This document shows, piece by piece, positions 17,531 to 27,428 of a stretch of 64,000 nucleotides of DNA; the first letter of the stretch is position 1, and every line of letters starts with the position of its first letter. Under the pieces are notes generated by a model. It did no database searches and was not told where the DNA came from. It saw nothing but the letters and a program-made list of their open reading frames with translations. The position numbers were made by a program, and so were the translations under genes. This DNA is from Bradyrhizobium sp. CB1015 (GTDB lineage: Bacteria > Pseudomonadota > Alphaproteobacteria > Rhizobiales > Xanthobacteraceae): positions 3,844,001 to 3,908,000 of the forward strand of contig NZ_CP104174.1 of NCBI RefSeq assembly GCF_025200925.1. The letters are read 5' to 3'.

Positions 17531-18898
17531 CTACGCTCGCAAGATCGCTTCGATCTCTTGCGCGGCTGCGAGGAGCGAGCGGTCTTGCCCGCGCGCCGCG
17601 ATGATCTGAAGGCCGAAGGGAAGCCCGCGCCGATCCGTTCCGCAAGGAATCGAGATCGCCGGCAGGCGGGCATGATTGACGAAGGGCGTGAACACCGCGT
17701 GGGCCCGCGGGCTTGCGGGTTTTCCACTGATCATATCAGGGCCGAGCTGCGTCAGCGGCCAGGCGACGCATGGGACGGTCGGCGTCAGCAGCAGGTCGAC
17801 CTCAGTGAAGAAAGCCGCGAACGCATTGGCGATCGCGGCGCTCGCGAGCAGCGCTGCCGCCACGTCCGCACCCGACCAGGAGAGACCTCGTTCGATCTGC
17901 TTGGCGATATCAGGATCGAAGACAGTCGGATCCTTGCGAAAGGTATCGCCATGGAGCGCCGCGAGGCCCGCATGCTGAAGCGGCATGATGGCGTCCTCCG
18001 TGGCGCCTGCCGGCCAGACCGGATCGCGTTGTGCGATGCGCAGACCTGCGGCGGAAAGCCGGTCGACGGCGCAGGCGAGGCCATTCGCGACGACGTCGTC
18101 GATCGCGACGTCGAGACCAAGGCGCGGCGAGAACGCGAAGCGCTGACTGCCGATGTCATTGGCCTGCTGCGCAACGACGGCAGAATCCGGATCGCGCGGA
18201 TCGGCGCCGACCATGGCTTCAAACGCCAGCGCGATGTCGGTCGCATCGGATGCGATGGGCGCGATGACGGAGAGGCCGAAGAAGGGTTCAGCGAAACCCG
18301 GCCCGTAGGGGATCGCGCCGTAGGACGGCTTGAAGCCGGCGACGCCGACATGGGCCGGCGGCCTGCGGCTGGAGCCACCTGCATCGGTGCCGATCGCGAG
18401 CGGCACCAGGCCGGCCGCAACCGCGGCGGCCGGGCCTCCCGATGAGCCGCCGGGCGTCAGCGCGGAATCGAGCGGATGTCGCGTCGGCCCGTATAGCTGC
18501 GAGGTCGTGACGCCCTTGCAGGCGAATTCGGAGGTCGCGCCGATGCCGACGACGACGGCACCGGCGTTGCGCAGCCGCTCGATCGCGATGGCATCGCGCG
18601 GCGCGATGAAATCGCAGAACAGGCGCGAGCCCTGCGTCACGCGCCAGCCGCCGACCCAGATGTTGTCCTTGACGATGACGGGCACGCCGCCGAGCGGCAT
18701 GATCTCGCCCATACGCAGGCGGTCATCGACCGCCGCAGCATCCGCCAGCGTGCGCGCAGGATCGATCGTGACGACCGCGTTCAAGGCCCTGGCGGCCTCG
18801 ATGCGGCCGAGCGCGGCTTTCGCGGTCTCGACCGCATTCGTCCGCCCGGCGCTGACGTCGGCGGCGATCTCGCGCGCGCTATCTGTCCGCTTTGTCAT
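17531..18898 (-). CDS. Amidase-signature family amidase
   Basis: A 455-residue amidase-signature enzyme that hydrolyses carboxamides through a Ser-Ser-Lys triad. The Lys is in PVIVKDNIWV, the cis-Ser in TPGGSSGGPAAAVAAG and the nucleophile Ser in GTDAGGSSRRPPA. The C-terminal LPFGLQIIA is typical. The first 20 bases overlap the 3' end of the MFS gene upstream. It is a single-domain cytoplasmic protein. A GatA role is unlikely because gatB and gatC are absent. The substrate is presumably the compound handled by the adjacent transporter. Confidence 0.88.
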   Translation of the reverse strand: MTKRTDSAREIAADVSAGRTNAVETAKAALGRIEAARALNAVVTIDPARTLADAAAVDDRLRMGEIMPLGGVPVIVKDNIWVGGWRVTQGSRLFCDFIAPRDAIAIERLRNAGAVVVGIGATSEFACKGVTTSQLYGPTRHPLDSALTPGGSSGGPAAAVAAGLVPLAIGTDAGGSSRRPPAHVGVAGFKPSYGAIPYGPGFAEPFFGLSVIAPIASDATDIALAFEAMVGADPRDPDSAVVAQQANDIGSQRFAFSPRLGLDVAIDDVVANGLACAVDRLSAAGLRIAQRDPVWPAGATEDAIMPLQHAGLAALHGDTFRKDPTVFDPDIAKQIERGLSWSGADVAAALLASAAIANAFAAFFTEVDLLLTPTVPCVAWPLTQLGPDMISGKPASPRAHAVFTPFVNHARLPAISIPCGTDRRGLPFGLQIIAARGQDRSLLAAAQEIEAILRA

Positions 18899-20075
18899 GG
18901 CCTCCCCAGATCAACGCCAATGTGCCGCCGAGCGCAAGGCACGCCAGGGCGAAGAAGGCCATGCCGAGGCTGGCCACGCCGTCGAGGATCGACACCAGCG
19001 CCGGCGCTGCTAGGAGTCCGGCATAGGACGCGGTCAGCACCGCGCCGGTGGTTTCGCCGATCCGGTCCTGCGGGGCGAGGCGGGCGATCTCGGCGACGAA
19101 GACGCCGTTCCAGCCCGACGCCGTCAGTCCGAACAAGGTGGCAATGATGAATTGTCCGCTGCGGCCGAGCGAAGCGCCGTTCAGGCCCAGCAGCGCGGCG
19201 CAGAAGGCCATGCCGAGGCCGATGACGACGAGCACGGCGCGCGAGGCGTCCAGGCGCATGGCGACATAGCCCCAGCCGAGCCGGCCGACGAGCCCGCCGG
19301 CTTGCGCGCAAGCGAGCGCCATGCCGGCCTCGATATGGCTGAGGCCGAGCTCGCGCGTGCCGAGCGTGACGAAGACCGTGTTGAGCGACACCTGCATCGC
19401 GCTGAACGGCATCGAGGCCAGCGCCAGCATCGCGATTCGCCGGTCCGCAATCACCAGCGCCAGCCGCGCGCGGAGATCGAGCTTTGGCGGCGGGGCGACC
19501 TTGCCGGCATAGGCCGGCCGCAACCATTCGAACAGCGCGATCGCAAGCAGCGCCAAGGCAGCAACGGCCGCATAGCACCACGCCGGTCCGAACGCGATGG
19601 CGATCGCGGGCAGGGCCAGCGAGCCGCAGACGGCGCCGATCTGGTTGCCGGTCTGACGCACCGAGAACACGAAGGCGCGCCGCTCGGCGGTGACGAGCCG
19701 CGCCAGCAGCGCCGCGCTCGCCGGCGTCTCCGGGCCCATGGCGAGGCCGATGCAGAGGCCTGCGGCCAGCAGGGCGGCGCTCGTTCCGAGCGACGCCAGT
19801 GCCATGCCGACGACGATGGCCGCCGCGCACAGGCTCGCGATCCGCAGCGAACCAACGCGCGCGATGAAGCCGCCGCCCCAGAACGAGGCGGGGATACCGA
19901 CCGCGAACACGGCGCAGGAAAACAGCGAGAGCTGCCAGACCTCGATATGGGCGCGCGGGGCGACCACGCCGGGCGCGAACAAGGCCAGCGCGACCAGGGC
20001 CTGCAGTGCGGTCATGGCACCCAGCGCCGGCAGCAATGCCGATGCTGGCCGAGCGGCCGTGTTTCCGTCTACCAT
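18879..20075 (-). CDS. MFS transporter
   Basis: A 398-residue protein with about twelve hydrophobic segments, a major-facilitator fold. The loop between helices 2 and 3 reads WGGGFIARVGSLRI, and SVRQTGNQIGA in helix 5 resembles motif C-like regions of small organic acid or cyanate transporters. It overlaps the downstream amidase by 20 bases, so the two are coupled. ATG 20075 lies only 26 bases from the divergent hydroxyisourate-hydrolase-like start, leaving very little room for two promoters. An internal ATG at 20015 is possible but would cut into helix 1. The substrate is unknown. Confidence 0.85.
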   Translation of the reverse strand: MVDGNTAARPASALLPALGAMTALQALVALALFAPGVVAPRAHIEVWQLSLFSCAVFAVGIPASFWGGGFIARVGSLRIASLCAAAIVVGMALASLGTSAALLAAGLCIGLAMGPETPASAALLARLVTAERRAFVFSVRQTGNQIGAVCGSLALPAIAIAFGPAWCYAAVAALALLAIALFEWLRPAYAGKVAPPPKLDLRARLALVIADRRIAMLALASMPFSAMQVSLNTVFVTLGTRELGLSHIEAGMALACAQAGGLVGRLGWGYVAMRLDASRAVLVVIGLGMAFCAALLGLNGASLGRSGQFIIATLFGLTASGWNGVFVAEIARLAPQDRIGETTGAVLTASYAGLLAAPALVSILDGVASLGMAFFALACLALGGTLALIWGGHDKADR

Positions 20076-20101
20076 GGCGGCGTGCTCATGGGAGGAACAT
20101 T

Positions 20102-20437
20102 GTGGCAGGCGGTATTTCCATTCACGCGGTCGATGTCGCGAGCGGGCGCCCGGCGCAGGGGCTGCGCGTCGAGATCTGGCGGATCGATCCGGAGTCCCAG
20201 CGCATCGCCGACGGGCGGCTCGGCGCCAACGGCGTGCTCGATCATGCCGTTGCGCAAGGCGCAGGCGTCACGGCAGGCGAGTACGAGGTGCTGTTTCATC
20301 TCGGCGAGTTCTTTGGCGAGCGCGACGGCTTCCTCAGCGTGACGCCGTTCCGCTTTCGCATCAAGAACGTTGACGAGCATTTTCATCTGCCGCTGAAATT
20401 CACGCGCTGGGGCTATTCGCTGTTCCGCGGCGCCTGA
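20102..20437 (+). CDS. uraH: 5-hydroxyisourate hydrolase-like (transthyretin-like) protein
   Basis: A 111-residue transthyretin-like protein; the family hydrolyses 5-hydroxyisourate in purine breakdown. The first motif SIHAVDVASGRPAQG carries the active-site His, ADGR the Arg, and EHFHLPLKF the third-motif His. The C-terminus is FRGA where the family signature is YRGS, so the last active-site residues differ. The GTG at 20102 follows GGAGG by 7 bases and gives the normal family length; longer frames are GC-rich read-through. No uricase or OHCU decarboxylase gene is in the window. It may act on a related cyclic compound instead of 5-hydroxyisourate. Confidence 0.83.
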   Translation: MAGGISIHAVDVASGRPAQGLRVEIWRIDPESQRIADGRLGANGVLDHAVAQGAGVTAGEYEVLFHLGEFFGERDGFLSVTPFRFRIKNVDEHFHLPLKFTRWGYSLFRGA

Positions 20438-21256
20438 TCAGTTGGTCAGCCGCCGCGACAGGCCGGTGACGCGCTCCATCACCGCGACCAGCGCGACGGT
20501 GGCGATGATCAGCACGCCAGACAGCGCGGCGATGGTGACATCCAGCTTGCCTTCCAGATCCTGCCACATCCGGATCGGCAGCATGTCGGTGGCGGCATCG
20601 CGCAGGAACAGCGACACCGGCACGTTGTCGAAGGACGACATGAAGGCGATGAAAGCGCCCGCAATGATGCCCGGCCGGATCAGCGGCAGCACGATGCGGC
20701 GAAACGTGTAGAGGCGGCTCGCGCCGAGCACGGCCGAGCTTTCGAGCAGGGTCGGCTCGAGCTGGGCCAGCGCTGCGACCGTGTTGCGCACGACATAGGG
20801 CACGCAGACCACGGTGTGGCCGATCACCAGCGTCAGCGGCGACACCGGCAGGCCGACCAGCGAGAACAGCATCAGGGCGGCGAGGCCGAAGGCCAGCGCC
20901 GGGAGCACCAGCGGCGACATGAACAGGGAATCGAGCAGACGTGCCGACAGCGCCCGCGACCGCGAGATCGCGAGCGCGGCAGCGACGCCGAGGGCGACGG
21001 ACAGGCCGGTCGCCCACAGCGCCACGATCAGGCTGTTCTTGGCGGCGAAATGCAGCTGCCAGGCATTCCACAGCTCGACGTACCAGCGCAGCGAATAGCC
21101 GGGCGGCGGGAAGCGCAGCGAGAAGCCGCTGGTGAAGGAGACGATCAGCACCACGAGCGAGGGGGCAATGATGACAACAAGCGCGATCACCGCGATTACG
21201 GTCATCACGAGCTCGAAGCTGATCGCCTCGAGCGTGCGCTTGCGGCCGCTCATCAT
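20438..21256 (-). CDS. Pot-type ABC transporter permease (PotC family), importer 1
   Basis: A 272-residue permease with six likely membrane helices and the binding-protein-dependent transport EAA-like loop LESSAVLGASRLYTFRRIVL. PotC-family importers carry polyamines or other small organic molecules. The ATG at 21256 overlaps the upstream permease stop by four bases (ATGA). Its stop directly abuts the convergent uraH-like gene stop (20437/20438), with no intergenic space. Confidence 0.87.
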   Translation of the reverse strand: MMSGRKRTLEAISFELVMTVIAVIALVVIIAPSLVVLIVSFTSGFSLRFPPPGYSLRWYVELWNAWQLHFAAKNSLIVALWATGLSVALGVAAALAISRSRALSARLLDSLFMSPLVLPALAFGLAALMLFSLVGLPVSPLTLVIGHTVVCVPYVVRNTVAALAQLEPTLLESSAVLGASRLYTFRRIVLPLIRPGIIAGAFIAFMSSFDNVPVSLFLRDAATDMLPIRMWQDLEGKLDVTIAALSGVLIIATVALVAVMERVTGLSRRLTN

Positions 21257-22116
21257 GCGCCTCCATAGCCGCGCGACATGCGGCCCAGCGTGGTGAAGAG
21301 CGAGACGACCGCGAGCACGGCGAGCAGGAAGATGATCGAGATCGCGGCTGCAAACGGCCAGTTCTGCAGCGTCGAGGCCTGCTGATAGAGATACATCGGC
21401 ATGAACAGCATCTGCCCGCCGCCGACCAGCGACTGGGTGATGAAGGCGGTGATCGCCGCGGCATAGGTCAGCGTGCAGCCGGCGATGACGCCGGGCAGCG
21501 ACAGTGGCAGCACGACCCGGAAGAAGGTGCGCCAGCTTCCGGCGCCGAGCGAGCAGGAGGCATCGTCGAGATTGGGATCGATGCGGCCGAGCGCGGTGAT
21601 CAGCGGCAGCGTCATCAAGGGCATCTGCACCTGTGCCAGCGCGATCACCACGCCGAACTGTGTGTAGAGCAGTTTCAGCGGAGTATCGATCAGGCCGAGC
21701 GATTGCAGCGTCGCGTTGATGATGCCCTGGCGCCCGAGGATGACGATCCAGGCGAAGGTGCGGACCACGACGCTGGTCAGAAGCGGCAGCAGCACGATCA
21801 GGATGATGACGGTCTGAAGCTTTGGCCCGACCCGCTGATACAGCCAGGCGATGGGAAAGCCGAGCACGAGGCAGACGGCCGTCACCTCGGCGCCCAGCAG
21901 CAGCGTCGAGCCGAGCACGCCGAGGCTGAAGGGATCGGTGAGGAAGTGCAGGTATTGGCCGAGCCCCCAATGGAGCCCGGCCGTGTCGTTGTGCAGCGAG
22001 AGCCAGAACAATTGCAGCAGCGGCGCGACGAAGAAGACCAGGAAGAACAGCGCCAGCGGCGCTGCCAATCCCATTCCGTAGGACGTCACGTCCCGTGCTG
22101 CCGGCGCTGCGCCCAT
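21253..22116 (-). CDS. Pot-type ABC transporter permease (PotB family), importer 1
   Basis: A 287-residue permease, partner of the PotC-type protein. The EAA-like loop is DDASCSLGAGSWRTFFRVVL, and PLLTSVVVRTFAWIVILG is a strongly conserved PotB segment. The ATG at 22116 is two bases after the stop of the binding-protein gene; an open frame running further upstream is out of family. Order on the strand is ATPase, binding protein, PotB, PotC. Confidence 0.87.
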   Translation of the reverse strand: MGAAPAARDVTSYGMGLAAPLALFFLVFFVAPLLQLFWLSLHNDTAGLHWGLGQYLHFLTDPFSLGVLGSTLLLGAEVTAVCLVLGFPIAWLYQRVGPKLQTVIILIVLLPLLTSVVVRTFAWIVILGRQGIINATLQSLGLIDTPLKLLYTQFGVVIALAQVQMPLMTLPLITALGRIDPNLDDASCSLGAGSWRTFFRVVLPLSLPGVIAGCTLTYAAAITAFITQSLVGGGQMLFMPMYLYQQASTLQNWPFAAAISIIFLLAVLAVVSLFTTLGRMSRGYGGA

Positions 22117-22118
22117 GG

Positions 22119-23165
22119 TTAGATCTTGATCTCGCGGTTGAAGCGCTCGATCCAGGCCGAGCGCTGCTCGTTGATCTTCTTCCAGTCCTGGAACACGAAC
22201 TTCTTCTTCAGCTCGGCGGTGTCCTTGGCCAGCACGCGCGCGATCTCGCCGCCCATCGTCACCTTGGAATTGGTCGGCACGATCAGATAGGGCGGGTTCA
22301 TCAGCGTGGTCTGCACCTCCGGCATCAGCGCCGCCTCGATCAGCTTGAAGGCGAGCTCGCGGTTCGGCGAGTTCTTGACGATGTGGATCGTGGTCTTGAA
22401 GGCGATGGCGCCTTCCTTCGGGGCCACGAACTCGACCGGCACGCCGCGCGCTTTCAGGATCTGGATGGCGTTGAAATTGCCGGGCGAGATATCGATCTGG
22501 CCCTGCTGGAACAGGGTGGCGAGCGCGCCGGGATTGGCGGCGACCGCGGCGAGGTTGGGCTTGAGCTCCTCCAGCGCCTTGAAGCCGGGATCGACATTGG
22601 CCTCCGAGCCGCCGCGCATCTTGGCGATTTCGACCAGCCAGCCGGTGCCGAGCGTCGAGTTGAGGTTGGTGATGCCGACGCGGCCCTTGAATTCCGGCTT
22701 CCAGAGATCGGCCCACGACGTCGGCGGCGTCTTGACCGCTTCCGGATTGTAGGTGAGCCCGACGACCTGGAAGAACGGGGCGGGGCCCATCGGCTCCTGT
22801 GCCTCGGCGATCAGGTCCTTGTAATAGGCGCTCTTCTCGACCGGATAGGGCTCGACCAGGTCCTGGCCGACGGCGACGAGGGCGGGGCCTGGATCGTGCA
22901 GCATGACGTCGATCGGCGGATTGGCCTTGGCTGCGTTGACCTTGGCGATCTGGTCGACAGAGAGCATGGGATCGAGCACCATCGCGGCGTCCGCATTGGC
23001 TTTGCGGAACGCCGGCACCAGCACGGCCTTGTGGGCTTCCTCCCAGCTGCCGGTGAAGGTCGCAAACACCAGCGGGCGCGCCTGGGCGTAGCTCAGGCCT
23101 GGAAACGCCTTCATGGCTCCGAGCGTGAGCGCCGTGGTCAGCAGGCTTCTGCGGTTCATGATCAT
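22119..23165 (-). CDS. Pot-type extracellular solute-binding protein, importer 1
   Basis: A 348-residue periplasmic binding protein (SBP_bac_8 / PotD-like). The N-terminus has an RRSLLT motif followed by a hydrophobic stretch and an Ala-rich cleavage region ending SYAQA, compatible with Tat or Sec export. The mature start is PLVFATFTGSWEEAHKAVLV. Two starts (23165 and 23159) follow GGGGAG; 23165 has the better spacing. Its neighbours are the ATPase gene (30 bases upstream) and the permeases (2 bases downstream). Close relatives often transport spermidine-like or aminoethylphosphonate-like compounds; the ligand here is unknown. Confidence 0.86.
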   Translation of the reverse strand: MIMNRRSLLTTALTLGAMKAFPGLSYAQARPLVFATFTGSWEEAHKAVLVPAFRKANADAAMVLDPMLSVDQIAKVNAAKANPPIDVMLHDPGPALVAVGQDLVEPYPVEKSAYYKDLIAEAQEPMGPAPFFQVVGLTYNPEAVKTPPTSWADLWKPEFKGRVGITNLNSTLGTGWLVEIAKMRGGSEANVDPGFKALEELKPNLAAVAANPGALATLFQQGQIDISPGNFNAIQILKARGVPVEFVAPKEGAIAFKTTIHIVKNSPNRELAFKLIEAALMPEVQTTLMNPPYLIVPTNSKVTMGGEIARVLAKDTAELKKKFVFQDWKKINEQRSAWIERFNREIKI

Positions 23166-23195
23166 ATCAAACTCCCCTCTGGACAAAGACTGGAT

Positions 23196-24290
<1,095 letters not shown>

Positions 24291-24378
24291 GGTGTTGCCT
24301 CCCGTTGCCCCAGAGGAGAAAGCAAGTCTCGTGCCCGCGCCTGTCGCTTTTCGCTGAGCGTTTTGGCATGGTGGCCCG

Positions 24379-25767
24379 ATGACATCGGATCGATCGATTT
24401 GCGACCTCACGGCCACCGAGCTTGCCCGCGCCGTTGCGAGGGGCGAAGTGTCCTCGCGAGAGGCCGTCGAAGCGCATCTGGCGCGAATTGCCAGTCTCGA
24501 TCGGCAATTGGCGGCATTCGTGACGGTGGATGCGGACGGCGCCCGCCGCGCAGCGCAGATGTGCGATGCGGCCTCTGCGCCGATCGGCCCGCTGCACGGC
24601 GTGCCCATCGCGATCAAGGACCTCACCGACACTGCGCGACTGGCGACGACTTACGGATCGGTGCTGTTCCGCGATCACGTCCCGGCCGAGGACGATCTCG
24701 TGGTCGCGCGGCTGCGGCGCGCCGGGGCGATCATTCTGGGCAAGACCAACACGCCGGAGTTCGGCTTCGGCGCGGTCTGCACCAACAGATTGTGCGGGCC
24801 GACACGCAATCCGTTCGATCCCGCGCTGACCTCGGGCGGATCCTCCGGCGGCTCTGCCGTCGCGGTCGCATCCGGCATGGTGCCGCTGGCGCATGGCACC
24901 GATTTCGGCGGCTCCGCGCGCACGCCCGCCAGCTTCTGCGGCGTCGCCTCGATCCGGCCGACACCCGGCCGAATTGCATCGCCGCGCCGGCCGCTCGGCT
25001 GGGACATGCTGGCGACCCACGGCTTCCTCGCCCGCGGTGTCGATGATCTCGAACTCGCGTTGTCGGTCTGCGCCGGAGGCGATGCGAATGATCCGCTCTC
25101 GCTCGGCAGCGCCGGTGATGATCCACCTATCGCCGACCGTGTCCGGATTGCGGTCACGCCCGAGTTCGGCGTGGCGCCCGTTGCGCGCGAGGTTCGCGTG
25201 CGCTTCGCTGCGGCGTGCGAGGCATTCGCGCGTGTTGCCGATGTCGTGCCATCCTCGCCCGACTGCGGCGGGTCGATCGAAGCCTTCCGCACCTTGCGCG
25301 CCGCGCACATCGCCAGCGCTTACGGCGAGTTGCTGAGGACGCGCCGCGCCGAGCTCACGCCGACGGTGATCTGGAATATCGAGGCCGGCGCAAACCTGTC
25401 CGCGCAGGATTACCTCAATGCCGAGCGCCGTCGCACGACGATCTACCGCAGCTTCCGCGAGCTGTTCGCTCGCGCCGATGTCCTTGTCGCGCCGGCCGCG
25501 TCCGTCTTGCCCTGGCCGAATGAAATCGCCGACGTCACTGCCATCGACGGGGCCGCGCTGGAGACGCCGATCGACTATCTCGCCGTCACCTTCATCGTGT
25601 CGCTGGTCGGTTTCCCGGTGTTGACCCTGCCGGTGCCGCGCGGCGAGAATGAGCTGCCCTTCGGCATCCAGATCATCGCGCCGCCAGGATGCGAATCCCG
25701 CTTGTTTGCCTTCGGCCGCGTGCTCGAGAACGAACTGGGTTTTTCGCATCGCCGGCCGTCGCTCTGA
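24379..25767 (+). CDS. Amidase-signature family amidase
   Basis: A 462-residue amidase. The Lys of the Ser-Ser-Lys triad is in IAIKDLTDT, the cis-Ser in TSGGSSGGSAVAVASG and the nucleophile Ser in DFGGSARTPA. The C-terminal ELPFGIQIIAPPG is typical. It lies divergent from the PotA-type ATPase and converges on the racemase-fold gene with adjoining stops (25767/25768). With the amidase at 17531 it is one of two in the region; the two share only family motifs and are not a recent duplication. The substrate may be an amide imported by the Pot-type system. Confidence 0.88.
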   Translation: MTSDRSICDLTATELARAVARGEVSSREAVEAHLARIASLDRQLAAFVTVDADGARRAAQMCDAASAPIGPLHGVPIAIKDLTDTARLATTYGSVLFRDHVPAEDDLVVARLRRAGAIILGKTNTPEFGFGAVCTNRLCGPTRNPFDPALTSGGSSGGSAVAVASGMVPLAHGTDFGGSARTPASFCGVASIRPTPGRIASPRRPLGWDMLATHGFLARGVDDLELALSVCAGGDANDPLSLGSAGDDPPIADRVRIAVTPEFGVAPVAREVRVRFAAACEAFARVADVVPSSPDCGGSIEAFRTLRAAHIASAYGELLRTRRAELTPTVIWNIEAGANLSAQDYLNAERRRTTIYRSFRELFARADVLVAPAASVLPWPNEIADVTAIDGAALETPIDYLAVTFIVSLVGFPVLTLPVPRGENELPFGIQIIAPPGCESRLFAFGRVLENELGFSHRRPSL

Positions 25768-26523
25768 TCAGCTGTCGCGATGCTCGAGCCGGGCGGCGAG
25801 CGCATCGGCAAGGCCCATGGTCGGTTTTGCGGCGGGGCGGCGGAACGTGCCCGCTATTGCCTTGCGCAGGCGTAGCGCATGTAGCGCCTCGGCTTGCTTC
25901 ACTGAAGCTATGACCTGATCAACCACGGGGACGGGGATCCGGTCGGCGACGCGCTCGGCAAGGCCCGAGAGCGGGGCGCCGGCAAAGATCAGCACGTCGG
26001 CCTCGTCCTCGACGATGGCGCGCCCGGCGAGCTCGACCAGCATGTCTTCCTTCTCGGTGCCGACCTCGGAGATCGCCTGAAACGGCGTATCGAGCATGCG
26101 GATGCCGGCGCAGCGCTCCCACAGCCCGTGGGCGCGGACGCATTCCTCGTACCAGGGCCCCAGCGCCTGGGCGAAGGTGACGATGGCAAAGCGGCGTCCG
26201 GCCATGCAGGCGGTCAGCATCGCAGCTTCCGCCATGCCGACCACGGGAATGTCGAAGGTCTCGCGCGCGGCGAACAGGCCGGGATCGCCGAACGCCGCGA
26301 TGATCGCGGCGTCGACCTTCTTGTGCTGGTCGGCCAGCATCTCCAGCGCAATGGCGCCGCCGATCTGCGCCTCGGTGCGGGTGGCGATATAAGGCACGCC
26401 GCGGGTCGCGGTGCACGGGACCAGCTCGGTGCCTTCTGAGGCGGCGCGCTGCCCGACCCTCAGCATCAGCTGCGTGACCTCGGTGCTGGTGTTGGGGTTG
26501 AGCAGGAGCAGCTTCATGATCAT
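25768..26523 (-). CDS. Asp/Glu/hydantoin racemase-fold protein lacking both catalytic cysteines
   Basis: A 251-residue protein with the HyuE-type fold: KLLLLNPNTSTEVTQLM at the N-terminus, FGDPGLFAARETFDIPVVG and EAAMLTACMAGRRFAIVTFA. In hydantoin racemases the catalytic cysteines lie in IACFGDPG and LGCAGM. Here those places read IAAFGDPG and FAGAPLSG, so both are missing. It may be a lyase, decarboxylase or binding protein instead of a two-base racemase. ATG 26523 overlaps the GntR stop (ATGA); ATG 26517 is an alternative. It is cotranscribed with the regulator and divergent from the dihydropyrimidinase operon. Confidence 0.8.
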   Translation of the reverse strand: MIMKLLLLNPNTSTEVTQLMLRVGQRAASEGTELVPCTATRGVPYIATRTEAQIGGAIALEMLADQHKKVDAAIIAAFGDPGLFAARETFDIPVVGMAEAAMLTACMAGRRFAIVTFAQALGPWYEECVRAHGLWERCAGIRMLDTPFQAISEVGTEKEDMLVELAGRAIVEDEADVLIFAGAPLSGLAERVADRIPVPVVDQVIASVKQAEALHALRLRKAIAGTFRRPAAKPTMGLADALAARLEHRDS

Positions 26524-27248
26524 GCCGCCGGTCGCTTGGCCTGAGAGGCGGCGAGGACTTCCAGCAGCGCCGTGCCGGTCCGCGCGACGTGCGCGCCGAG
26601 CAGGCGGCCGGCCGCTTCGCCGTCGCGCGCTTCGAGGGCGGTGAGGATGTCGGCGTGCTCATCGACCGAATTGCTCCAGCGCCTGTCGGCGCCGAGCGCG
26701 AGATAGCGCGCGCGTTCGGCGCGGGAGATCAGCGTCTCGTGCGCCTCGCGCAGCGGCGTGTTGCGCGCCATGCGGACGATGGTGTTGTGGATCTCGCCAT
26801 TGATGGCGAAATAATCGTCGAGCTTGCCGTTGCGGTGATGACCTTCCATCCGGGTCTGGAGCGTGCGCAGGCGGGCGAGATCGCGCTCGGTGGCGCGCTC
26901 CGCGGCGAGCTCGGCGGCGAGCCGCTCGATGCCGGCGAGCGCCTCGAACAATTCCGAGATGCCGTCGACCGCGATATCGGCAATGCGCGGGCTGCGATTG
27001 GGACGCAGCTCGATCAATCCTTCCGCCGCCAGCACCTTCATCGCCTCGCGCAAGGGGGTGCGCGACACGCCGAGCTCCTTCGACAGCTTGGTCTCCTGGG
27101 TCTGCGAGCCCGGCGGCAGCTCGCCGCGAATGATCATCGTCCGCATCCGCGCGGCGGCGCGCTCGTGCAGGCCCATCCGCTTGAGTTTGGGCGACTTTCG
27201 TCCCTTTGGCGCTTCCGATTTTGGCTGCACGCGTGCCTCACTTCTCAC
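26520..27248 (-). CDS. GntR-family (FCD) transcriptional regulator
   Basis: A DNA-binding regulator with an N-terminal winged helix (GSQTQETKLSKELGVSRTPL, then REAMKVLAAEGLIELRPNRS) and a C-terminal all-helical FCD ligand domain (FEALAGIERLAAELAA to the end). The start is uncertain: the GTG at 27248 gives 242 residues with a basic leader, ATG 27176 gives 218, and neither has a good ribosome site. The divergent transporter operon starts at 27429, and a 17-base palindrome lies between them at 27330-27346. It probably represses that operon and its own until an imported ligand binds the FCD domain. Confidence 0.85.
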   Translation of the reverse strand: MRSEARVQPKSEAPKGRKSPKLKRMGLHERAAARMRTMIIRGELPPGSQTQETKLSKELGVSRTPLREAMKVLAAEGLIELRPNRSPRIADIAVDGISELFEALAGIERLAAELAAERATERDLARLRTLQTRMEGHHRNGKLDDYFAINGEIHNTIVRMARNTPLREAHETLISRAERARYLALGADRRWSNSVDEHADILTALEARDGEAAGRLLGAHVARTGTALLEVLAASQAKRPAA

Positions 27249-27329
27249 CTTGATCTTAGCCGTTTCCGGCCCTTTGGCTTGCCCAAAATACCGACGTAAA
27301 CAGCTGAAAACAATGGCATAGCGCGCAAA

Positions 27330-27346
27330 TTGTATGCAGTATGCAA
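27330..27346. promoter_or_regulatory. Putative GntR (FCD) operator
   Basis: TTGTATGCAGTATGCAA is an inverted repeat of the form TTGYATRC-N-GYATRCAA centred on 27338. It sits in the only A/T-richer stretch of the divergent gap, 83 bases before the binding-protein ATG. FadR/FCD-type operators commonly contain TTGTATAC-like arms, so the match is plausible but unproven. Confidence 0.6.
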
Positions 27347-27428
27347 AAACCGGATTGCGCTGCGGCGAAGGCCGGCGGATGATCGTTCCCGACGCGCGGG
27401 ATGCCGCGGTTTCGAAACGGAGTGAGCA

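Noticed and set aside
17531..18898. GatA subunit of the tRNA amidotransferase
   Set aside because: No gatB or gatC nearby, and the gene is coupled to a transporter; a catabolic amidase fits better.
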